Assembly (NCBI GenBank): GCA_963693285.1
Contig: OY848920.1
Location: 7,577,135 to 7,641,134, forward strand
Direction: 5' to 3'
Length of the DNA stretch: 64,000 nt
Source: Xestospongia muta
Taxonomy: Eukaryota > Porifera > Demospongiae > Haplosclerida > Petrosiidae
Both the position numbers and the translations under genes were made by a program. The notes beneath the pieces were generated by a model that searched no databases, was not told the origin of the DNA, and was given only the letters and a program-made list of their open reading frames with translations. Shown one piece after another: positions 56,646 to 64,000 of this stretch (positions are counted from its first letter, which is position 1; the number at the start of each line of letters is the position of its first letter).

Positions 56646-57060
56646 CAGCACTGTAACTCTATACAGTGTCTGAAGTCCCAGTAAAAAACATAGACTTTCT
56701 GCTAAGATCCCATAGCTACTTCAACAACAACACTATATTTACTTTTAAATACACACACACACACATATATATATACAAGACGACAATGCCATGATACAGC
56801 TATCATCACATGTACGATGAGTATACATGCATGTACACTTATAGCAAGATATATAATTATTATGACAGAAAAATAATGCCAAGTGTAAAGTGTGAGATGT
56901 AGCATATAAAGTCATATATAACTCTAAATCATATGTACCAGCTAAAAGGCACAAAACTCAATATTAGTGTAACAAAACAAACTACATCATGTGTGATGAC
57001 TATACTCAGTCATCACACATGCACATACACACATACATATTCAATATCTTCAGTAAATGT
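56646..57060. other. Microsatellites and duplicated 3' flank
   Basis: (AC)n/(AT)n run at about 56750-56775. 56800-57000 resembles the receptor 3' flank (45530-45720: 'gtgagatgtagcat', 'catataactctaaat', 'aacaaactacat'). Confidence 0.6.
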
Positions 57061-57420
57061 AGTCATAAACTGTGGCATGTTAGAGTTAAATTAGAGTTAT
57101 ATGACTTTTAATAAAATGTTACATCTCACATTTTACAGTGTTTATCTGTCATAATAATTATCTTGCCAGCTAAATGTACATGTATACTCATTGTACACCT
57201 CACCTAATCAAGTAACAAAATTCTTATTCAGTATAATTGTCCATGCAATGATAACAGTACAGGAACAACTCTACCTAGCTTTGTAGGTAGTAATTATTAT
57301 TATGAGTCTGCAACACCTCTAGGAATAGAACTATCACATTAACTGTTATATTCCAATGATTCATTAGGGGATGAAAACAATGTGGAATGTTAGAAGAACC
57401 ATGCTGTACTAAATTACACA
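57061..57420 (+). pseudogene. Inverted copy of a fibrinogen-like fragment
   Basis: + strand 57225-57410 reads YNCPCNDNSTGTTLPSFVGS, YYESATPLGIELSH and a damaged CGMLEEPCCT block. Together with the non-coding 57061-57225 it is the reverse complement of about 45325-45650. No start, stop codons present. Confidence 0.8.
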
Positions 57421-57539
57421 TCATATGTATCAGCTTAAAAAATAAAATTCATTAGTAATGTAACAAACAAACTACATTAAGATTATGTCAGCAAAGAAAC
57501 AAAAACATAAACATTTACTCAATAGCGGTAAAAAAAACA

Positions 57540-60218
57540 TTATTCAGGCTGTGTTGGCAGTTCAATAGTTGTCGTTGTTGTTTTTGCAAGTGACAAAGAT
57601 GCACTTTTCTCTGCTGTACTTACACGTTTTGCATTTTGAATTGGACACACTATCATTATAAAGACTCGTGGACCAAACAGACATACTAGAATAGCCAAAG
57701 CACTTAGTTGAATAGTTAATGATATCACAGCTGGTTTAAATTGGACATCAGTGGTAACAAAAGTTATGATGAATGCTAACCATATTAGAACCACTACAAA
57801 CGTAGAGAATGCCACACACTTAGATTCATTAAAATTTTGAGGAAATTGAATTGTCAAGACTGCTAGTGCATTACTTGCAGTTATTAGAGCACTTAAGTAC
57901 AATACTTGTATAGCAAGTATTACAGTATGAGGTGTGGTACATTGGACAAAAAGTAATGGAAAGTCATTTGTGTTTTGTGTATCATTCACTTGATTTTTTT
58001 CTACATCAGGATAAACAAGAATTAGAGATATTAGTTGAATAACCATTTCAACTCCTACCAATAGAAATGTAAACAAAATCTGATATATGGGTGAGATAAA
58101 CTTGGGTCTAGAAGAAATGTTTTTCAATAAAAATATTCGATATGTTCGTACCAATTTTATGAATACAGCACAGACAATTAATGAAAAGCAAAAGGATGTT
58201 CCTATCCTTTGAAAAGTACAGACAGCCACAGAGGGTTTTGGGATAAATACAACTGTTATTAGAAAACAAAGAGTTATTCCACTTAGTAGTAGTACCATTT
58301 GTTCTCGTCCTAATGACTTTACAATTGGTGTGTTCCAGAAATATATGAAGACCCCACTCACAAATACTACAGCTAATAATCCAATTATAGCTAACAATAT
58401 TAGTACAATAGACCATCCATCAAAAGGTTTGAGATATGGCTCTTCAATGTATACACAACCACTACTACCATTAAGAGGGTTATTACCCCACATATATTGA
58501 GGACATATTTGACATTCTGTTGAAAAGGTAGTGTTAGTGTAGTATTGTCCAAGACAAGGGTCACAGGTACCACAACAAGAAGATATCACTTTACGTTTAG
58601 TAAAACCAGGTGAACAAAATTGACACTGTGACTTGAGTGAATACATAATATCACCTAATTCATTCAGACCGAATTGCTTTGTAATATTGGGATTTAATTT
58701 AAGACGATGTTGTGGCACATTTCCATCCCAATACCCAACATTTACAATGTTAAATGATTTGCTACAATTTTGACATAAAGATACTACCTGATAATTGTAG
58801 AATTTGTATATTGGTTTTACACTGCCATGTTCATCAAAGTATACTTTCTTGCCAGTTGGACTGAAAAAGCTGACATTCTTTATATATTCCAAAAAATTTA
58901 AGCCATTTAATTCTCGATTTTGTCCGAGGCATGTTTGATTTTCAGGATACCAAACTAATGGTTTATTGCAGTTATCATTAAAAAAGTTATTCATTGCATG
59001 AGCTACACTATAAACAGCATCGATAGCAGTAGCATCAAAAGAATCCTGGTGAAAAGTATATCTAGAATCATTCACAATGCTCGTATTGATGCAGTTAACA
59101 CCAATACTGCAGTTGTAATAGTGCTCATAAAATTCACTAAACCATGGATTACGCCTGTTAGTTGCTGGAGTTAGTTGTGAATAATAGTTAACAAAAGAAT
59201 GCAATGTCTCAGAATAAGGTGCTGTGCCCCATTTTCCTATTGTAATATCCTTGTACTTGGTATCATACTCTTGAGACCAACTATCACTGGCAATCCATAG
59301 GAACCGCCTTTTAGAAGTACCTGAAGTGTACAATGTTTGCACTTCTGTCAATAGCAATTCAACATGATGAGATGAAGCAAACAATACGACAATATCAGCA
59401 GAGGAATTTAGTAGTTTATTAGCCAGGAGGACATAATCAGAGGTATCCTCTATACCAATATTTAAATCAATGCACACATTTTCCACTATTGCTAGATTGT
59501 GAAACTCATTTATACCAGGTTGACCATACAAATTATTTGAATAAATTGTTGAGACATAATCCCAACCAAAATATAGTATTAAATCAATCATTGCTTGAGC
59601 CTGATATTTATCTGAAGGTACAGTACGATAAAAGTAAGTATAAAGGTCACGATCACTCAAAAGAGGAGATGTTGATGCAAAACTGACTTGAGGCATGTTG
59701 ACTATGCGAAAGAAACTAGCAAGTGGAATAGATATATAGCTATCTATAGCTCCAATAACAGCCACAACTGGAGGTATAGTTGAAATGCTGCTGTTGAATT
59801 TAGAATCAAAACAACTTTCAGGTTCTGAACGACCACTTGATAACACAAAGTCAACACTTTCATCAAGAGCTATGTTCTCACTTATACAAGTGTCTCTAAT
59901 ATCATAACCAAGTGTTATATTAGGCAAAAGGTGAGGGTCATTGTTGACGAGATCTATAGCAAACAAAACGGCCTCCAAATGTTCCATACTCTTGTCTAAA
60001 AAAACCCTACCACATTTCCCACTACCATTACGTTTATGTACTCTTAGTAACCCACCTAAAATGATGTCTTTATCTTTAAGATCCTGTATACCACTTATTC
60101 TAGTACCTCCATCAGCTCTAAGAATAGATCCAGGGGTGTCATAATGATACTGAACTGCACACTCAGTAAGGAATAGAAACTGGAAGAACACAACATGAAA
60201 AACAAGAGTCCACTTCAT
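57540..60218 (-). CDS. mGluR-like class C G-protein-coupled receptor (copy 2)
   Basis: 892 codons, ATG at 60218 with the same signal peptide as copy 1. Ligand-binding domain, Cys-rich linker (CQFCSPGF, CCGTCDPCLGQYY, CQICPQYMWG), seven helices and the TTIELPTQPE tail are all intact. Differences from the receptor at 47120 are clustered: a patch in the ligand-binding lobe (AIVENV for AKAKRV; then DIVVLF for NVVVLF), the Cys-rich linker/TM1 segment, VKSLGRE for VKSSGRE, and EMVIQLISL for GMVLEVISL in the TM4-5 region. The last patches resemble the fragment at 45772-46828 more than copy 1. Ligand unknown. Confidence 0.93.
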   Translation of the reverse strand: MKWTLVFHVVFFQFLFLTECAVQYHYDTPGSILRADGGTRISGIQDLKDKDIILGGLLRVHKRNGSGKCGRVFLDKSMEHLEAVLFAIDLVNNDPHLLPNITLGYDIRDTCISENIALDESVDFVLSSGRSEPESCFDSKFNSSISTIPPVVAVIGAIDSYISIPLASFFRIVNMPQVSFASTSPLLSDRDLYTYFYRTVPSDKYQAQAMIDLILYFGWDYVSTIYSNNLYGQPGINEFHNLAIVENVCIDLNIGIEDTSDYVLLANKLLNSSADIVVLFASSHHVELLLTEVQTLYTSGTSKRRFLWIASDSWSQEYDTKYKDITIGKWGTAPYSETLHSFVNYYSQLTPATNRRNPWFSEFYEHYYNCSIGVNCINTSIVNDSRYTFHQDSFDATAIDAVYSVAHAMNNFFNDNCNKPLVWYPENQTCLGQNRELNGLNFLEYIKNVSFFSPTGKKVYFDEHGSVKPIYKFYNYQVVSLCQNCSKSFNIVNVGYWDGNVPQHRLKLNPNITKQFGLNELGDIMYSLKSQCQFCSPGFTKRKVISSCCGTCDPCLGQYYTNTTFSTECQICPQYMWGNNPLNGSSGCVYIEEPYLKPFDGWSIVLILLAIIGLLAVVFVSGVFIYFWNTPIVKSLGREQMVLLLSGITLCFLITVVFIPKPSVAVCTFQRIGTSFCFSLIVCAVFIKLVRTYRIFLLKNISSRPKFISPIYQILFTFLLVGVEMVIQLISLILVYPDVEKNQVNDTQNTNDFPLLFVQCTTPHTVILAIQVLYLSALITASNALAVLTIQFPQNFNESKCVAFSTFVVVLIWLAFIITFVTTDVQFKPAVISLTIQLSALAILVCLFGPRVFIMIVCPIQNAKRVSTAEKSASLSLAKTTTTTIELPTQPE

Positions 60219-60236
60219 ATTAAGTGCTCTGTTCAC

Positions 60237-62480
60237 TTGTTGTCATGGAAGTAAGTGAGATGGTGTGATATTTTATGTTTATATATCTTGTTATGATTTG
60301 CTTTAAAAAAACTAATTTACATACTCTAACAAACAGCATATGTTTTGATATTGAACTTTCGTTTTGTCATTCTTTGCCCATATATGCACAATGATCTTAC
60401 ATATATTGGCTTTAATTATTGTCATGGGGAATTAGAACAGCTGCAGATCTGATGAGTTAAATAACACATACAGTGAGAGTATCCACGTCACGTAATATTT
60501 TGGAACTAATAATGAATAATAATTTGTATCCTTTGAGCTGTGCAAAGGCAAAACAGTGTGATAATTAAATATACAATTTTGTGTTGAAGTAAATAGAGCA
60601 GGCAACGTTGCTATCTTCACGTAATACTAGAGTATCAATAGAATAGCTATACAGACACAACCAAATAGACTTTACAGAAATAAGTGAAAGATAACAACAT
60701 AGACAACAGCATTGATAACGACTAATTGCTACGACTAAAATACATGTACGAGGTCACTCATTATATACACAGTAGATGTTCTAGAATGTTGCAGATAGTA
60801 GCATGTGTTTACACCTAATAACAAAAACTGTAACGAGTGCATACAGGAAGTACAATTAGTTAAAACTGTCTTATCTTCAACATTTTGTACTAACGACATT
60901 GAACAATATACACACAATTAAAGTTTTTTTCTCACATGAATAATAAGCTAGCTCATTTAATAGATTTAATAGTCGTGAGATCACAGAAATAAGCGTAAAT
61001 CTTCTCTTCTGCATGGATATTAAAGGTTAGGATTTTTCAAGATTATATTCCAATTGAAAATACTATAATCTCTTTAATTCTGTTAAATAAAATGAACATT
61101 TTTAAATTTTATACTCACTGCATAATACTTTACAGTAATGTTTATGTGATGTCGTCTTGACAAAATGTTACTAACTGTTTCTAGTTTTTAGAGTTTATAT
61201 TTATAGACAACAAAAGATTCTCAATTTGGATCAACTCTAGTGGAATCTGTTATTGAGATAGGTCATCCTCCATTGGTCTCATAGACAACAAATAAATGAT
61301 TAACAAAGATACATTGGTATAGACTATATATCCTTGCCTTGTATTAATTGAGGTGTATCCTTTGATATAATTGTTCATATAATATAACAAAATGTTCCAC
61401 AGCTTTTGTCAACCTCTAGTCTTCAGTATTCTCAGAGAAGTGTATGACAATATATAGTGTGCACTAATTAACACATGGATAGTTACATGGAGAGAAGCCT
61501 CCTAAAGAGAAGTGAAACTGTGAGTATTATATAATATTAACAATTACAGTATATATATAGTCATACATTATCAGCTAACTGAAATGAAAGCTTTTCACTA
61601 TAAGTGAAACATGGAGATACCACTACTTTAAATATATCAAAACATAATCTGATTTTATTGATGAAATAATCTAGTTAGTGATAACTTGTTGCCTATACTA
61701 TCAAGGTCCATCATCATACATTAAATTCCACCAGACAAATTATAATTGTAAGTGAAGTCCACAGAAATCACTGAATTTCTTTGTTGATATTGTGAGGACA
61801 AATAACAGAGAAGTACAATAATCAGGTCCTAAATAAGAAAGTAATCTCATAGAGGTAGGGACATTATCAAAGATGAGGGAGCTAATGTAGTCTCTTGTTG
61901 TCATCTCTCTTGCAGATAAAATAATCATTTGGATGTTAATTGTTATAATTCATTTGAATGAGTTAACATCATAATCTCATTGTCATACTGTACAACTACT
62001 TATAAATTCATCATTCCTTTTCTGATTGTTGTGTCAGTACTGCATGTACTTGACAATTTTAAGCTGAGGGTCTTAGCCTCCCATTTATGTCAATTGGAAA
62101 ACTGAATCCCTCTAACTCTGCCACTCCCACCCTCCACCTAAGTATACCCCTGTGATTAGCGTTAATTGTCTACCCAACTGGTGATAACAATTACAGATCC
62201 ATTTGGAAATAATCAAAAAACCAAGTAAACCAAGTGATATAAACAAGAAAACCTATATGCATGATACAAAAGCAAAAAGGAACTAGTTGTCTTCAATATT
62301 TCAATATTTATAATAAATATTGTTCATAGGTTAACGCCAGTTTATAATGACAAATGCAAATTGAATATTTCAAACAAATCAAATTTTATTTGGAAACTTT
62401 CAAAAAGTGAAATAAGGAGAATTTAGTTCGTATATAGTTATATATAAAAATATTTTGAAATGACTTGAATATTTATTAAT
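60237..62480. other. Intergenic part of duplication copy 2
   Basis: Counterpart of 49817-52060, with only scattered single-base differences. No gene recognised. Confidence 0.55.
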
Positions 62481-62506
62481 GTGTGATTTGCTGCTTTAAA
62501 TGTATG

Positions 62507-64000
62507 TTACCAAGACTGTAAGTAAAGTAAAAGGTCACTATCTTCACTTTCATTATCAATAACTTGAATATTGTCAGGATCATGCAAGCCAATAAACTCT
62601 ATGATATGACGAGGAAGGTCTAGTGACTGATAAGGTATCGATTCAGACACAATGGATCTTGCGGAGAGACAAGTGAGAGGTAAAGGAGTAGAAAAGTAGT
62701 CGTCAAGATGAGGATTCAATTCGATATCCCAAATACGAATATATTTGCAGTCAGATGAAACAGGTTTACTAACAGCATCAAGATGAGCTCCATGAGCAAG
62801 AAGTAATGATGTAGCTTCTTTTGTCTGAACTAAATTAAGAGGTCGATAACCAGCCAACCCAACTTTGTTCACAAATACGTTACCACCTGACTGTAGCAAT
62901 AAAGACAGAAAACAATCACTAAATCTTCTCCCATGTTGTAATGTTATAACATCAAGAGCATTTCCATACCATGTTGGTCTGATTGGATCCTCAGGACATT
63001 TTTCCATAAGTTGATGACAAAGACTTGTCACATCAATAGTATGAAATGAATTTTGAAATAGACCATCCAACACTCTAAAACAATCTTTCCAATTATATAA
63101 GGCAACATTGCGATCCAGCCCACTGAAGATAGTCACTTCTTTATTGTTCACAATCATTTCCATACTCTGTCGTTGACACTCTATAAGATTACATACTATT
63201 AGTTCAAATTTAGTACTAAGATCTTGTAATGTTTGAAACACTTTTATTACTTTACCCATTTCTGGCTTAATACAGTAATATCCATTTTTAATAAGGCGAA
63301 TGAGTTCATGTTCACTTCTAATACCTTCTTTAAAACGTGATAAAAGCATCTGAGTACCTCGAAGCCACAAAGAAAGACCCTCAGGAAAGTGATCAAGTAC
63401 TATCATCCATCCTCCATACATGAACAAAGAGCTAATAACAGTAAATTCACCATAACCAAGACATCGTTCTCTGATAATAAGACATTGATAGGCTAAGTTA
63501 ACTTGTGTAGTAGTGTTAGTTAAATCAGAGTATTTCTCATTTAACTCTTCAACAGAGATCACCTCTGATAGACCACCATATTCTTCAATAGGGTCTGATA
63601 TAATAGGTGGTGGTAGCTTCAATTTGGCTTGGAGCGTTAATCCTTCTTTGATAAGATCATAACATGCTCTGATGCTATCTGTAGGAGGTGAGTTAATGTA
63701 AATATTCCAATATAATGAGAAAGTAGCATTAGCTAAAATGCTATCAACCTTGAGACGAGGAGGACAAAGAGGATGTTTAGTAATAAGATCAGTAATCTTT
63801 TTAGGATTATTACGTGGTTCTGGTGAATTTTCATCTAAAAAATCATCTGACTCGACAAAAAAATTTCCTTTATCAGCAAAAAATAAAGCATGTCCTTTGG
63901 ATGGTGGAAACAAATTAGGTGATATTTTTGCTGATAGAAGAGCACTTAAATTATCTCTCCAATTATAGCCATAACCTATAGCATGATGCAGTACATTGTG
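62507..64000 (-). CDS. FEM1-like ankyrin-repeat protein, 3' part (runs off window)
   Basis: Open frame on the minus strand from the right edge to the stop at 62507, about 497 codons visible; the start lies outside (expected near 64.7 kb by comparison with copy 1). Visible order: end of an ankyrin repeat (NVLHHAIGYGYNW); a linker with NFFVESDDFLDENSPEP; the FEM1-type helical/TPR region (LAYQCLIIRERCLGYG, MYGGWMIVLDHFPEGLSLW); C-terminal ankyrin repeats (FLSLLLQSGGNVFVNKVGLA; SLLLAHGAHLDAVSK); then the FEM1-like end (PLTCLSARSIVSESIPYQSL; DLPRHIIEFIGLHD). The family recruits substrates to cullin-2 E3 ligases; substrate unknown here. This copy keeps the two segments deleted in copy 1. Confidence 0.82.
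   Translation of the reverse strand, partial: HNVLHHAIGYGYNWRDNLSALLSAKISPNLFPPSKGHALFFADKGNFFVESDDFLDENSPEPRNNPKKITDLITKHPLCPPRLKVDSILANATFSLYWNIYINSPPTDSIRACYDLIKEGLTLQAKLKLPPPIISDPIEEYGGLSEVISVEELNEKYSDLTNTTTQVNLAYQCLIIRERCLGYGEFTVISSLFMYGGWMIVLDHFPEGLSLWLRGTQMLLSRFKEGIRSEHELIRLIKNGYYCIKPEMGKVIKVFQTLQDLSTKFELIVCNLIECQRQSMEMIVNNKEVTIFSGLDRNVALYNWKDCFRVLDGLFQNSFHTIDVTSLCHQLMEKCPEDPIRPTWYGNALDVITLQHGRRFSDCFLSLLLQSGGNVFVNKVGLAGYRPLNLVQTKEATSLLLAHGAHLDAVSKPVSSDCKYIRIWDIELNPHLDDYFSTPLPLTCLSARSIVSESIPYQSLDLPRHIIEFIGLHDPDNIQVIDNESEDSDLLLYLQSW

Larger units (their letters stand above)
57421..64000. repeat. Tandem segmental duplication, copy 2
   Basis: Matches 47000-54200 (offset 10,420 up to about 52,000 in copy 1). 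It runs off the right edge. Copy 2 lacks the extra tandem FEM1-like tail (52090-52625) and both FEM1-like deletions of copy 1. Confidence 0.93.

Overview
The window looks like AT-rich nuclear DNA of an early-branching animal, most probably a demosponge of the Amphimedon type. That is an inference from three things: short GT-AG introns of about 45-90 bp; tandem families of lineage-specific genes; and the protein types present (death-fold/LRR proteins, secreted fibrinogen-like proteins, mGluR-like class C receptors, FEM1-like ankyrin proteins). There are no bacterial operons, no CRISPR array, and I recognised no tRNA or rRNA gene.

Layout. 1-2.7 kb: the last exons of a small membrane-protein gene and decayed pieces of the death-fold family. 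3-14.2 kb: three intact fibrinogen-like secreted-protein genes (3789, 6981, 10909, all +), an LRR relic, a Ty3/gypsy-type reverse-transcriptase relic, and a 566-bp tandem array that multiplied the last part of the third gene. 16.4-26.8 kb: a head-to-head pair of death-fold genes, a decayed one (-) and an intact one (+). The intact one I could splice by eye into 14 exons with one open frame of 1,072 codons. 28-29.2 kb: another fibrinogen-like gene. 31.7-36.1 kb: a second intact death-fold/LRR gene (-, 12 exons, 891 codons). 37.8-45.5 kb: two more intact fibrinogen-like genes and four broken copies. 45.8-64 kb: a mGluR-like receptor fragment, then a tandem segmental duplication with a repeat distance of about 10.42 kb. 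Each copy carries one intact 892-codon receptor gene and one FEM1-like gene. The FEM1-like gene is frameshifted in the first copy and open to the window edge in the second.

How it fits together. The most interesting content is the death-fold family: death domain, one or two CARD-like bundles, a conserved unnamed domain, coiled coils, then C-terminal leucine-rich repeats of NLR style, but no NACHT/NB-ARC ATPase in any exon. Nearly all exons are phase 1-1 modules with lengths divisible by three, so domains could be gained or lost without breaking frame; the two intact genes differ in just this way. Extracellular recognition-type genes (fibrinogen-like, class C receptors) lie between them. The cluster therefore reads as a fast-evolving sensing/innate-immunity neighbourhood, full of duplications, gene-conversion mosaics, foldback elements and relics. 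Function is inferred from domains only.
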